From the NCBI GenBank assembly GCA_036399835.1, contig DASWMI010000047.1, forward strand, positions 9,986 to 73,985: a stretch of DNA of 64,000 nucleotides, given 5' to 3'. Positions within the stretch are counted from its first letter, which is position 1; each line of letters opens with the position of its first letter. Position numbers and translations under genes: made by a program. This document shows positions 17,007 to 26,108 of this stretch, piece after piece. Source of the DNA: DASYML01 sp036399835. Its GTDB lineage: Bacteria; Acidobacteriota; Blastocatellia; Pyrinomonadales; Pyrinomonadaceae. Below the pieces are notes generated by a model. The model was not told the DNA's origin, searched no databases, and saw only the letters and a program-made list of their open reading frames with translations.

Positions 17007-17863
17007 CGCTGGCTCGCGTGACCGATGATGATGACGACGCAGAACCCAGCAAAGCTGAACTTCAACGTCGCATGGAAGAGGCGCGCGAATCCATTTCACA
17101 AACAGTAGCGGAGATTAAAGACACAGTGGTCCATCAATACAATGCAGTGAAGGAAACGCTCGACTGGCGCGAGCAGTATCGGCGGCGTCCCATCGCCTGG
17201 AGCGTCGGCGCGCTCGGCGTCGGATTTATCGTCGGCTATAGCCTGACCGGCGCTCTGATTGGCGAGAGCGACGACGATGAGGATGAGTATTCCAGCCTTT
17301 CGGCTGAAGACTCAAGAGTCTTCCAGCTTCCGCCTTCGTCATTGGAAAGGGCCGCGCCGACACCGCAGCGCGCCTATGCAGGGCAAGCCATTACAGGCTC
17401 GGCCTATGGCAGTTCCATGACCGGCTCAACTGGTCCAAACTACGAGGCTTCCGAACAGGGCGCCAGCGCAAGCTATGATTGGTCCGGCTCTGCTTCCAAT
17501 GCGCAAGCGGAAGCTGAAGAGCCGCAAGGCCCTGGCATGATAGAGCGCTTCAAGCAGACGAAGGCTTACGACCGCCTTCAGGAAGAGGTTTCCACTATCG
17601 GAGACCGTTTCCTCGAAGAGTTATCGAAGACGGCTCAGACAGTCGTCCTGCCAGCCTTGTTCAATAAGATTAAGGACCTGCTTGGCGTTGATCTCTCGGG
17701 TAAGCGGCAGGGCCAGGCCGGAACTGGCACGACGACGGCGAGCGCGGCGAGCGCTTCCGGCGGCGCGCAAACGGCTGCGGCTGGCAGCGGACAGGGCGGC
17801 TCGCAGGCGAGCGGCTCGTCCTATGGGACCAGCGAGAATCGCGGCTATGGCGCTTCGGCTTAA
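16985..17863 (+). CDS. DUF3618-like membrane protein with Gly/Ser-rich tail
   Basis: A 292-residue protein. Residues 20-60 are the DUF3618-type helix (LQRRMEEARESISQTVAEIK), followed by a transmembrane segment with a GxxxG pattern (WSVGALGVGFIVGYSLTGA). A long linker rich in Gly, Ser, Thr and Ala follows, then an amphipathic helix region (RFLEELSKTAQTVVLPALFN) and a Gly/Ala/Ser tail. The architecture mirrors the first gene of this operon, which also combines a disordered Gly-rich part with a membrane anchor. It is likely an envelope-structure or stress protein together with its two neighbours. Function unknown. Confidence 0.72.
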   Translation: MAEERDVTLARVTDDDDDAEPSKAELQRRMEEARESISQTVAEIKDTVVHQYNAVKETLDWREQYRRRPIAWSVGALGVGFIVGYSLTGALIGESDDDEDEYSSLSAEDSRVFQLPPSSLERAAPTPQRAYAGQAITGSAYGSSMTGSTGPNYEASEQGASASYDWSGSASNAQAEAEEPQGPGMIERFKQTKAYDRLQEEVSTIGDRFLEELSKTAQTVVLPALFNKIKDLLGVDLSGKRQGQAGTGTTTASAASASGGAQTAAAGSGQGGSQASGSSYGTSENRGYGASA

Positions 17864-17986
17864 AGCACTCGGATGAGGTTTGGAGGATGAAGGCTTAGCT
17901 CTTTAAACCTGGAGCGCTCAGGCTGACAGTAGCCTCTCCTTCATCTTTCCAAACTGCTTTTCACTTCGCTTCGGATTGCACAGAGA

Positions 17987-18017
17987 GGGCGAGCTTTAAA
18001 AGAGGCTCGCCCTTTCT
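17987..18017 (+). terminator. Intrinsic terminator of the envelope operon
   Basis: GGGCGAGC at 17987-17994 pairs with GCTCGCCC at 18005-18012, with a 10-nt A/T-rich loop, followed by TTTCT. It separates the three-gene operon from the lipid kinase gene. Confidence 0.65.
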
Positions 18018-18048
18018 GGCATGTTGACTTAACTACTCTTTGGAATCT

Positions 18049-18960
18049 ATGGCCTCGCATCCGGCTGTGATCATCAACGCCTCTTCGGGAGCAGACGATA
18101 AAGAGCAGGTGCGCGCGACGCTGGCCGAGATGTTCGGCGCGGGCGAGCGCGGGCCCGCTGAAGTCTGGCTGGCGCGCAGCGGCGAGGAGGTTTTGGATCT
18201 GGCGCGGCGGGCCGTGCGAGAGGATTGCCAGCCCATCGTCGCGGGCGGAGGCGACGGCACGATCAGCGCAGTGGCTTCGCTCCTGGTCGGGACGAATCGC
18301 ACGCTCGGCGTGTTGCCGCTCGGGACGCTCAACCATTTCGCCAAAGACATGAATATCCCGCTCGATCTGGAAGAGGCCGTGCGCGTCTCTCTTGAAGGCC
18401 AGGCCGTCCATGTTGATGTCGGCGAAGTCAATGGCCGTATCTTTCTGAACAACTCAAGCCTGGGCCTGTATCCGAGCATCGTGCGCGAGCGTGAGAAACT
18501 GCAAGAGCGGCTCGGCCACGGCAAGTGGCCCGCTTTCATCTGGGCCAGCCTCACTGTCCTGCGCCGCTTTCCCTTCCTCAGCGTGCGGCTCAGCACAGAG
18601 GAGCAAGAGCTTTTTCGCCGCACGCCTTTTGTCTTTATAGGCAACAACGAATATCAGATGGAAGGACTCAACCTGGGCGCGCGCTCCTGCATAGACAAGG
18701 GCCAGTTGAGCCTTTACGTCGCGCATCGCACGGGCCGTCTCGGCCTCCTGCGCTTTGCTTTTCGCGCGCTCTTCGGCGGCCTGCTTGATGAAAAGGATTT
18801 TGATTCGCTCTGCACCGAGGAGGTCTGGATAGAGACGCGCCGCAGCCGCCTGCGCGTCGCCACGGATGGCGAAGTGGCGATTATGAATACGCCTCTGCAC
18901 TATCGCGTGCTCCCGGGCGCGCTGCGCGTGCTCGTGCCGAAAGAAGCAAGTGAAGCCTAA
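18049..18960 (+). CDS. Diacylglycerol/lipid kinase family protein (DAGKc domain)
   Basis: A 303-residue ATP-dependent lipid kinase of the DagK/YegS group. The catalytic loop GGGDGTISAVASLL (about residue 65), LPLGTLNHFAKDMNIP (nucleotide/metal contact) and NNSSLGLYP are all present. It likely phosphorylates a diacylglycerol or related lipid at the membrane surface. ATG 18049 is preferred over the in-frame TTG at 18040, because the sequence SHPAVIINASSG then starts the family domain directly. A metallophosphoesterase follows in the same direction after 71 bp, and the pair could be co-transcribed. Physiological substrate not determinable. Confidence 0.85.
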   Translation: MASHPAVIINASSGADDKEQVRATLAEMFGAGERGPAEVWLARSGEEVLDLARRAVREDCQPIVAGGGDGTISAVASLLVGTNRTLGVLPLGTLNHFAKDMNIPLDLEEAVRVSLEGQAVHVDVGEVNGRIFLNNSSLGLYPSIVREREKLQERLGHGKWPAFIWASLTVLRRFPFLSVRLSTEEQELFRRTPFVFIGNNEYQMEGLNLGARSCIDKGQLSLYVAHRTGRLGLLRFAFRALFGGLLDEKDFDSLCTEEVWIETRRSRLRVATDGEVAIMNTPLHYRVLPGALRVLVPKEASEA

Positions 18961-19031
18961 ATCCTCAATCTTGAATAGAGCTTCTTTTTTCTATTTACGA
19001 TTCAGGGTTCGCGCGTTTACGATAAGTTGAT

Positions 19032-19901
19032 ATGCGAAAAATCGTGCATCTCTCCGATCTGCATTTCGGGCGCGTTGACTACTCCGTGGTCCAGCCTTTG
19101 ATTGAAACCATCAAGGAGATGGCACCGGATGTCGTCGCCGTCTCAGGCGATCTGACGCAGCGCGCGCGAAGTCATCAGTTTGCGGAGGCGCGGAAGTTTC
19201 TCGACGCGCTGCCCGGACCAAAAATCGTCGTGCCCGGAAATCACGACGTCCCGCTCTACAATTTTTTCCTGCGCTTTCTGCAACCGCTCGAAAATTACAA
19301 GCGACATATTACGACCGACCTCCAACCCTTTCATGCTGATGAAGAGATAGCCATCCTCGGCATCAACACGGCGCGCTCGCTGACCTCCAAGTACGGGCGC
19401 ATCAACGAGCGACAGATTGCCAATGCGCGCGAGCGATTCTGTCATCTGGACGACAGCATAACGAAAATCGTCGTCACTCATCATCCTTTTGATCTGCCCG
19501 AAGGGCATCACGAAGATGAGCTGGTCGGGCGCGCACGGCTGGCGATGGAGACGCTGGCGAGTTGCGGCGCGGACGTGCTCCTGGCGGGCCACCTGCACGT
19601 CAGCCACACGGGCCAGTCCAGCGCGCGCTACAAGATCGCGGGCCATAGCGCGCTCGTCGTCTCGGCTGGCACGGCGACCTCCACGCGCTCTCGCGGCGAA
19701 AATAATTCCTTTAACGTGCTGCGCATCAAGCATCCTTACATCAACGTCGAGCGCCTTTCATGGCAACCTGAGACGGGAAAGTTCAAGCCTTCTTCGACCG
19801 AACACTTTCGCCACACGCCCGAAGGCTGGACGCGCTTGCCTGACGAGATGGCCGCGGACATTCTCTACACGGACGAGCGCGGGCAACTGCCTCCGGCCTG
19901 A
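19032..19901 (+). CDS. Metallophosphoesterase (calcineurin-like phosphodiesterase)
   Basis: A 289-residue cytoplasmic enzyme with every metal-binding station of the calcineurin fold: HLSDLHFG at the N-terminus, SGDLTQRA, PGNHDVP, VVTHHPFD and AGHLHVSH. The class III cyclic-nucleotide phosphodiesterase/Icc group has this length and motif order, but other phosphoesters are possible. ATG 19032 places the first motif at residue 7, as usual. It sits after the lipid kinase and is followed by a 205-bp gap with a good promoter for the next gene. Confidence 0.85.
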   Translation: MRKIVHLSDLHFGRVDYSVVQPLIETIKEMAPDVVAVSGDLTQRARSHQFAEARKFLDALPGPKIVVPGNHDVPLYNFFLRFLQPLENYKRHITTDLQPFHADEEIAILGINTARSLTSKYGRINERQIANARERFCHLDDSITKIVVTHHPFDLPEGHHEDELVGRARLAMETLASCGADVLLAGHLHVSHTGQSSARYKIAGHSALVVSAGTATSTRSRGENNSFNVLRIKHPYINVERLSWQPETGKFKPSSTEHFRHTPEGWTRLPDEMAADILYTDERGQLPPA

Positions 19902-20012
19902 ATTGCCTCGCGCACATCAAGCGGCACGGCCCATCCCGCCAGGCATCAAAGCTCTGGTCCACAGGCGCACACGTTTATTCGTGGCTTCTTCCATTTTCGC
20001 GTATCTTCTTCG

Positions 20013-20040
20013 TTGACATAATCTCAATCCCGTCTATAGA
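20013..20040 (+). promoter_or_regulatory. Promoter of the TPR gene
   Basis: TTGACA at 20013-20018 and TATAGA at 20035-20040 are 16 bp apart, 67 bp upstream of the ATG at 20107. This is one of the best sigma-70-like promoters in the window. Confidence 0.55.
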
Positions 20041-20106
20041 CTTTAAAACAGTCTCCAAAGGTTTCGCGGCTCTCCTTCGATTTCGACGAAAGGACGCTTA
20101 TCTCAA

Positions 20107-21351
20107 ATGTTAAAGCGGTGGTCCACTTCGCGGCCCTTTTCCCTCGCAGGATTTTGCGCCGTCTTCGTCTTCGCGCTCATGCTCTCGCATCCAGTTCAAG
20201 CCCTGGCGCAAGCGGGCGGCGGTCAGGATACGGACCGCCAGCGCGCGGGTCAGCTTCTGAACGAGAGCAAGTTTACGGAGGCGCTGCCGCTGCTCGAAAA
20301 AATCTCTGCGGCCAACCCGCAGGATGCCGAGACGATGTTCTACATGGGCTTCGCGCGTTTCGCCAGCTCGAAGACCATCAAGGGAGCGGAGGCGCGCAAA
20401 CAGGCACGCGCACGCGCGCGGCAGGAGATGGCGCGGGCCAAAGAGCTTGGCTTTAAGCATGCCCTGCTGGAACAGATTCTCGAATCCGTCCCGGCGGATG
20501 GCGGCGGCGAGGATAAGTTTTCGGAGAACACGGAGGCGGACGAAGCTATGCGCGAGGCCGAGGCCGCCTTTGCGCAGGGCAAGCTGGACCAGGCAATCGA
20601 AAAATACCAGCGCGCCCTACAGCTAGACCCGAAGCTCTACATGGCCGCGCTCTTCACGGGCGATGCTTATATCAAAAAGAATGAGCCGGAGCGCGCCGAC
20701 GAATGGTTTGCGCGGGCCATCAGTATCAATCCTGATATAGAGACGGCCTATCGCTACTGGGCCACAGGGCTGACGGCGCGCGGCAAAACAGCCGAGGCGC
20801 GCGATAAGCTGGTCGAAGCCTTTATCACGGAGCCTTTCAACCGGCTGGCAAGACAGGGGCTGGTCCAGTGGGCGCAGCAGAACAACGTCCGGCTGGCGCA
20901 TCCCAAGTTTGATGTTCCGACCAACGTCTCTTCCTCCGGCCAGAACAAGACGACCATCAATATTGACCCGAGTATGCTCGGCAATAAAGACGACGGCTCG
21001 GCGGCCTGGTTGATGTACGGCATCGAGCGCGCCTCCTGGAACGGCAAAAAGTTTACAGAGAAATATCCGAATGAGAAAACTTATCGTCACAGCCTGGCCG
21101 AAGAAACGTCCGCGCTGCGCCTCGTCGTTCAATCCGCGCGCGAGCAGCTCAAGGACAAGAAGGTCAAACAGCTAGACCCCTCGCTCGCCAACCTCATCAA
21201 GCTGGACGACGCAGGATTGCTCGAAGCCTACATTCTGCTGGCCCGCTACGATGAAGGAATCGTTCAGGATTACGCGGGCTATCGCAAGACCAACCGCGAC
21301 AAGCTGCGCCGCTACGTCGTCGAATATCTACTGGCAGGCGGCGGGAAATAA
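20107..21351 (+). CDS. Exported TPR-repeat protein
   Basis: A 414-residue protein with an N-terminal signal peptide (FSLAGFCAVFVFALMLSHPVQALAQ). At least four TPR units follow, for example RAGQLLNESKFTEALPLLEK (about residues 45-65), AFAQGKLDQAIEKYQRAL and ADEWFARAISINPDIETAYR. The C-terminal third is predicted helical but not obviously TPR. It is probably a periplasmic scaffold in protein-protein interactions. It is monocistronic: its own promoter lies upstream and a 21-bp bidirectional terminator lies downstream. Confidence 0.82.
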   Translation: MLKRWSTSRPFSLAGFCAVFVFALMLSHPVQALAQAGGGQDTDRQRAGQLLNESKFTEALPLLEKISAANPQDAETMFYMGFARFASSKTIKGAEARKQARARARQEMARAKELGFKHALLEQILESVPADGGGEDKFSENTEADEAMREAEAAFAQGKLDQAIEKYQRALQLDPKLYMAALFTGDAYIKKNEPERADEWFARAISINPDIETAYRYWATGLTARGKTAEARDKLVEAFITEPFNRLARQGLVQWAQQNNVRLAHPKFDVPTNVSSSGQNKTTINIDPSMLGNKDDGSAAWLMYGIERASWNGKKFTEKYPNEKTYRHSLAEETSALRLVVQSAREQLKDKKVKQLDPSLANLIKLDDAGLLEAYILLARYDEGIVQDYAGYRKTNRDKLRRYVVEYLLAGGGK

Positions 21352-21388
21352 GCGCAGAAGTCAGCAGTCGCAGTTTAGAGATTAGTAA

Positions 21389-21440
21389 AAAAAAGAGGTG
21401 AATGATGAAAAGCTTGCTCTTCATCATTCACCTCTTTTTT
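21389..21440. terminator. Strong bidirectional intrinsic terminator
   Basis: Positions 21389-21409 and 21420-21440 form a perfect 21-bp stem with a 10-nt loop, A6 on the left and T6 on the right. It serves both the TPR gene (plus strand) and the M28 peptidase gene (minus strand), which converge here. Confidence 0.92.
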
Positions 21441-21476
21441 ACTGGCCCACGGATTTTTGACCTCTGCTCTTGAGCT

Positions 21477-23255
21477 CTACTTGATAGGCTTGCGCGGCAT
21501 CTTTTCGTCCATCATCGCGGCCCTGTAAATAAAGGCGGCCATGATGACGGCGGCCTGCTTCATGTCTTCCGCCTGGATGCGGTCGTAGACATCCTGGTTA
21601 GAGTGATGCGTGCGCGTCTCGTATTCAATGTTGTCCTGAATAAACTGGAAGCCTGGCAAGCCTATGGCATCGTAGGAGAGATGGTCCGTGCCGCCCGTGT
21701 TGGCAATCGAGAGCGTCTCAGCGCCCAACTCCTTGAAGGACATGAGCCACTGGCGAAAGAGCGGGCGGACCTGCTCGTTGCCCTGCATGTAGACTCCACG
21801 AATCTTGCCTGTCCCGTTGTCCAGGTTGAAATAGGCTGAGAATTTTTCATAGTCGGGACGGGTCAAAAGCTTTGGCTGAGGCGTCGGGGTGGGATTCGGC
21901 ACTGGACCAGCGGCGGGCGAGGGCGAGGCTGTTGCCGCAGCTGTGGGAGCAGGCTGTGCGGGCGTCTCGAACTTGCCGAAGTGCTCGGCGACATAAGCGC
22001 GCGAGCCTAAGAGGCCCTGTTCTTCTCCGGTCCAGAGGGCTATGCGAATCGTGCGGCGCGGCTGAAGCTTGAGTGCTTGGAGGATACGCACGGCTTCCAT
22101 CGCGACGGCGACGCCCGCCGCGTTGTCTGTCGCGCCCGTGCCTGAGTGCCAGGAATCCATGTGGCCGCCGAGCATGATGAGTTCGTCTTTGAGGTCCGAG
22201 CCAGGAATCTCCGCGACAGTGTTGTAGCCCATCGGGTCGGCATCCTGAAACTGCACGGCGAGGTCTACGGCCATCTTCAACCTCTGTCCCTGCTGAAGCA
22301 TGCGTATCATACGGTTGTAATGCTCTGCGGAGACGACAATCTGCGGGATGATGCGCGGCGCGTCCTTGTCCCAGGCGTTGATGCGGCGGCTGCCGGGTGG
22401 AGGATTTTCGACAAAGGGCTGCGGCACGCTGGCGGACTGGACGAAGATCGTCCCGCCGTCGCCGATGCGGCTCGGGTCAACAAGGAGGGCCGCGCCCTCA
22501 TCGTGGAAGAACTTAAACTTTTTGGCGGACAGCTCAATCGCGGCGCGCTGTTCCGGCGTCAGTTGAAAACGGCGCGGCGCAACCGTCCGCGGGTCCGGCG
22601 CGTTGGCGAGCCTGAGCAAATCTTTCTCGTCCAGGCGATGGCCCTGCGAATCAAAGTGTGCTTTGACCTCTACGGGCGCGCCGGTCAGGACGATGGCCCC
22701 TTTGAGTTTGCCGCGATACTGGACCAGGTCTGCTTCCGTCTTGACATCAACGTAAACGACATTGGCCGTGAGCGTGCCGTGTGTGCCGGGCGACCAGGCT
22801 TTCGGATAGGCTATGAGCGGGATGGCCTGCGGCTCTGTGACCTGCGCGCTAAAGCGTTGCAGCGTCCAGCCGCGACCGAAAGGCCCCCAGGCTTCCAGGT
22901 GCGCATTCGCTAGTCCCCACCCGGCCAGCGTCTCTCTGGTCCATTCGTTAGCACGCCTTGCGCCGGGCGAAGCCGTCAGGCGTGGACCAATCACGTCCGT
23001 CAGATAGCTCAGCGTCTGCATCACCTGCGAGCGGTTCATCCCTTCGTCCTTAATCCGCTCGATGGGGTCATTCGGGTCTTTCGCCGGAGTCTGCTGTGCA
23101 GCGGTTTGCGCCACCTGCCTGGCCGAAGGCTCATCCTGCGCGCGGGCCGGGGTGGCCTGCGGGGAAGGTTGCGGCGTCGGCTGCTGCGCGAGCAGCGGGG
23201 CGGGTAGCGAGCAGAAACAGAAAACGAGCGCGACGGCTGCGAAGCGTCGAAGCAT
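21477..23255 (-). CDS. Secreted M28-family zinc aminopeptidase with PA domain
   Basis: A 592-residue exopeptidase. A signal peptide (FAAVALVFCFCSLPAPLLAQ) leads into a Pro/Thr-rich linker, a PA (protease-associated) domain around residues 150-250, and the M28 catalytic domain with zinc ligands in GGHMDSWHSGTGATDNAAG, the catalytic WTGEEQGLLGS and a late His in ETRTHHSNQD. A Pro/Ala-rich insert lies after AEHFGKFETP. The frame is open up to 23324, but I place the start at ATG 23255 because AAGGAG lies six bases before it and the topA terminator (23316-23350) occupies the extension. It degrades peptides outside the cytoplasm. Confidence 0.88.
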   Translation of the reverse strand: MLRRFAAVALVFCFCSLPAPLLAQQPTPQPSPQATPARAQDEPSARQVAQTAAQQTPAKDPNDPIERIKDEGMNRSQVMQTLSYLTDVIGPRLTASPGARRANEWTRETLAGWGLANAHLEAWGPFGRGWTLQRFSAQVTEPQAIPLIAYPKAWSPGTHGTLTANVVYVDVKTEADLVQYRGKLKGAIVLTGAPVEVKAHFDSQGHRLDEKDLLRLANAPDPRTVAPRRFQLTPEQRAAIELSAKKFKFFHDEGAALLVDPSRIGDGGTIFVQSASVPQPFVENPPPGSRRINAWDKDAPRIIPQIVVSAEHYNRMIRMLQQGQRLKMAVDLAVQFQDADPMGYNTVAEIPGSDLKDELIMLGGHMDSWHSGTGATDNAAGVAVAMEAVRILQALKLQPRRTIRIALWTGEEQGLLGSRAYVAEHFGKFETPAQPAPTAAATASPSPAAGPVPNPTPTPQPKLLTRPDYEKFSAYFNLDNGTGKIRGVYMQGNEQVRPLFRQWLMSFKELGAETLSIANTGGTDHLSYDAIGLPGFQFIQDNIEYETRTHHSNQDVYDRIQAEDMKQAAVIMAAFIYRAAMMDEKMPRKPIK

Positions 23256-23310
23256 CTTGGTCTCCTTCATGCGTTGGAAATTACGGTTTTGAAAAGTATA
23301 GCGCGAGCCA

Positions 23311-23350
23311 ATAAAAATACCCACTCTCTTTTAACCTGAGAGCGGGTATT
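23311..23350 (-). terminator. topA intrinsic terminator
   Basis: On the minus strand AATACCCGCTCTC (23338-23350) pairs with GAGAGTGGGTATT (23316-23328) with one G-U wobble, and T5 follows. It lies 24 bp after the topA stop. Confidence 0.88.
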
Positions 23351-23373
23351 GTGGTCCAAAGCTGCACAGAGTT

Positions 23374-25941
23374 TCAACTTGCAAGGGGCCTCGGATCGCC
23401 CGCGGCGGGCTGAGGTTTCGCGGTCGTCGCCACCACGTCCGCGCGATAGCCGCAGCCTTCCTGCGAGCAGTAACGCACGACGCCTTCCTTCTTCGTCACC
23501 TTTTCGAGCAGGAACGGAGCATGACATTTCGGACAAGGCTCTGCGACCGGTTTATCCCAGAAGACGACATCGCACTTAGGGTATTCCGAGCAGCCGTAGA
23601 AGACCTTGCCGCGCTTCGATTTCTTAAAGACGATCTCGCCCTTGCAACCCGGACGCGAGCAGGGCACGCCCGTCGTCTCGCGCTTGATATAGCTGCACTT
23701 CGGATAGTTTGAGCAGGAGACGAACTCGCCATAACGCCCGTGCCTGAGCACCAGTTGCGCGCCGTCCACCGGACACTTCTCGTCTAAGGGGACGGGCGCA
23801 GGCGCGACCGCGCCGCTTCTGGCAATCTTCCTGATGTTGCGACAATCCGGATAACCCGTGCAGCCCAGGAACTGTCCGAACCTGCCGCGCTTTAAAGCCA
23901 TAGGCTTACCGCATAGCTCACAGCTTTCGGCCTCTTCACTCTCAGCGCCCTCTGCGCCCTGAGCCTCTACGCCCTTCGCGCCCGCGTTGGCGGCAGGAGC
24001 ATTTGCGCTCTCGCCTTCGCCGGCGGGCTTGGCAACTTCGCGCGTCGTGCGGCATTCGGGATAGTTAGAGCAGGCGAGGAACTGCCCGAAGCGCCCGAAC
24101 TTGATGACCATCGGAGAGCCGCAGTTTTCGCAAATCTCGTCTGTCGGGATGGCCTGTTGCTTGGCGGCCTTCATCTGCTTTTCAGCGACCTTCAAATCCT
24201 TCGCAAACTTTTCGTAAAACTCGCGCAGAGCTTCGGTCCAGGCGAGCTTTCCGTCTTCAATCTCGTCCAGTTCCTCTTCCATACGAGCCGTGTAGGTCTC
24301 GTTAAAGAGGTCGTCGAAGCTGGCGACCAGCAGGTCGTTAACGGTCGTGCCGAGCGCCGTCGGATGAAAACGCCCTTCGACACGCTCGACATACTCGCGG
24401 TCCTGAATCGTCGTCATAATCGCGGCATACGTCGAAGGACGGCCAATGCCCTTCTCTTCGAGAGCCTTGACGAGAGTGGCTTCGGTGTAGCGCGGCGGCG
24501 GCTCCGTAAAATGCTGTTCGGGCGCGAGAGCATTGAGCTTGAGAGGCTCGCCCTTTTCCACAGGCGGCAACCTGCGCTCAGCCTCCTCTTCATCCTCAGC
24601 CTTCTCGTCGCGTCCCTCCTGGTAAACCTTGAGGAAGCCGTCGAACTTCAAGACAGAACCCGTCGCGCGGAAGAGAAAGCGTCCGGCTTCGATATCAATC
24701 GTCGTCTGGTCAAAGACAGCCGCCATCATCTGCGAAGCGACGAAGCGTTGCCAGACGAGGCGATACAGTTTCAACTCTTCCTTGTTGAGATACTTCGCCA
24801 GCGCATCGGGCGTGCGCGCGACATCTGTCGGGCGAATCGCCTCGTGCGCATCCTGCGCATCCTTCTTAGAGCGATAGTGGACCGCCTTTTCCGGCAGGTA
24901 AGCCGCGCCGTACTGCGCGCCGACAAATGAGCGCACCTCGTTTAAGGCGGTCTCAGAGACGCGCGTCGAATCCGTGCGCATGTAGGTGATGAGACCGACA
25001 GAGCCTTCCGCGCCAAGCTCTACGCCTTCATAGAGCTTCTGCGCGAGCATCATCGTTTTCTTGACGGGAAAGCCTAGCTTTCGCGAAGCCTCCTGCTGCA
25101 ATTTTGAAGTGATGAAGGGAGGCACGGGATTGCGCTTGCGCTCTTTGGTCGTGACTTCGGAGACGACGAACCGCTGCTGCTCTGCCTCCGCGACAATCTC
25201 GCGGGCCTGCTCTTCATTGCCTATCAGAATCTCGTTCTTCTTAATCTCCTGGTCAAAGCCTGAGGTCTTGACCGTCTGCTCGCCTATCTTGAAGAGACGC
25301 GCGTCAAAAGCCGGGGGCAGCCTGGCCGAGAGGTTGGCCGCGATGGTCCAGTATTCTGTCTTGACAAATTTTTCTATCTCTCGCTCGCGCTCGACGACCA
25401 TGCGCAGCGCGACGGACTGTACGCGGCCCGCGCTCAGACGGCCCCCGACGGTGCGACACAAGAGCGGCGAGACCTTATATCCGACCAGTCGATCCAGCAG
25501 ACGCCGCGCCTGCTGCGCATCAACCAGATTCTTGTCTATCTCTTTCGGATGATTAAAAGCCTCCTGGACGGCGCGCTTCGTAATCTCGTTGAACATCACG
25601 CGGTAGGTCGGCTTCTTCGGACGCTTGGGCACAATCTCTTCGGCCAGATGCTGGCAGATAGCCTCGCCTTCGCGGTCGGGGTCGGCGGCCAGGTAGATGG
25701 CCTCTGCCTCCTTCGCGGCCTTTTTTAAATCGGCGACGATCTTCCTGTTATTACGCTTCTTCGTATCCGGGATAACCTCGTAGGTCGGCTCGAAATTATG
25801 GTCCACATCAACGCCCAGACCCTTCGATGGCAGGTCCTTGATATGGCCTATCGAAGCCTTGACGAGATAATCGCTCCCCAGATACTTATTGATCGTCTTC
25901 GCCTTCGCGGGCGATTCGACGATGACCAGATTTTTCGCCAT
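23374..25941 (-). CDS. topA: DNA topoisomerase I
   Basis: An 855-residue type IA topoisomerase that relaxes negative supercoils. The Toprim domain opens with LVIVESPAKAKTINKYLG and holds the acidic DPDREGEAI motif. The active-site Tyr lies in GLITYMRTDSTRVS. The C-terminal region has five tandem zinc-ribbon-like units starting at about residue 610 (CENCGSP, CELCGKP, CPVDGAQ, CSRPGCKGE, CPKCHAP); the third has lost one Cys of its first knuckle. An Ala/Gly/Glu-rich linker separates units one and two. dprA lies upstream on the same strand; the 167-bp gap contains a hairpin. Confidence 0.96.
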   Translation of the reverse strand: MAKNLVIVESPAKAKTINKYLGSDYLVKASIGHIKDLPSKGLGVDVDHNFEPTYEVIPDTKKRNNRKIVADLKKAAKEAEAIYLAADPDREGEAICQHLAEEIVPKRPKKPTYRVMFNEITKRAVQEAFNHPKEIDKNLVDAQQARRLLDRLVGYKVSPLLCRTVGGRLSAGRVQSVALRMVVEREREIEKFVKTEYWTIAANLSARLPPAFDARLFKIGEQTVKTSGFDQEIKKNEILIGNEEQAREIVAEAEQQRFVVSEVTTKERKRNPVPPFITSKLQQEASRKLGFPVKKTMMLAQKLYEGVELGAEGSVGLITYMRTDSTRVSETALNEVRSFVGAQYGAAYLPEKAVHYRSKKDAQDAHEAIRPTDVARTPDALAKYLNKEELKLYRLVWQRFVASQMMAAVFDQTTIDIEAGRFLFRATGSVLKFDGFLKVYQEGRDEKAEDEEEAERRLPPVEKGEPLKLNALAPEQHFTEPPPRYTEATLVKALEEKGIGRPSTYAAIMTTIQDREYVERVEGRFHPTALGTTVNDLLVASFDDLFNETYTARMEEELDEIEDGKLAWTEALREFYEKFAKDLKVAEKQMKAAKQQAIPTDEICENCGSPMVIKFGRFGQFLACSNYPECRTTREVAKPAGEGESANAPAANAGAKGVEAQGAEGAESEEAESCELCGKPMALKRGRFGQFLGCTGYPDCRNIRKIARSGAVAPAPVPLDEKCPVDGAQLVLRHGRYGEFVSCSNYPKCSYIKRETTGVPCSRPGCKGEIVFKKSKRGKVFYGCSEYPKCDVVFWDKPVAEPCPKCHAPFLLEKVTKKEGVVRYCSQEGCGYRADVVATTAKPQPAAGDPRPLAS

Positions 25942-25978
25942 TATTTCCCTCTAACCAAAATTGATGAGTGACAGTCGG

Positions 25979-26040
25979 CAGGAAAGCTTCCCCTAGAGTT
26001 GCCGCCCGTCACTCATTATTAATTACTATCTTAAATGTGG
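25979..26040. repeat. Hairpin in the dprA-topA gap
   Basis: The segment TGATGAGTGACAGTCGGCA (25982-26000) pairs imperfectly with TGCCGCCCGTCACTCATTA (26020-26038). It resembles the other intergenic heptamer hairpins, although the phasing is less clear. Confidence 0.5.
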
Positions 26041-26108
26041 TTTAGATGCAAACCCGCCTCTGCGCGCTGGCCGTAATTGACAGGCTTTACGGCTCTTCTG
26101 AAAACTTC

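Noticed and set aside
23256..23324. N-terminal extension of the M28 peptidase
   Set aside because: It covers the topA terminator stem and would bury the signal peptide; ATG 23255 has AAGGAG at ideal distance.
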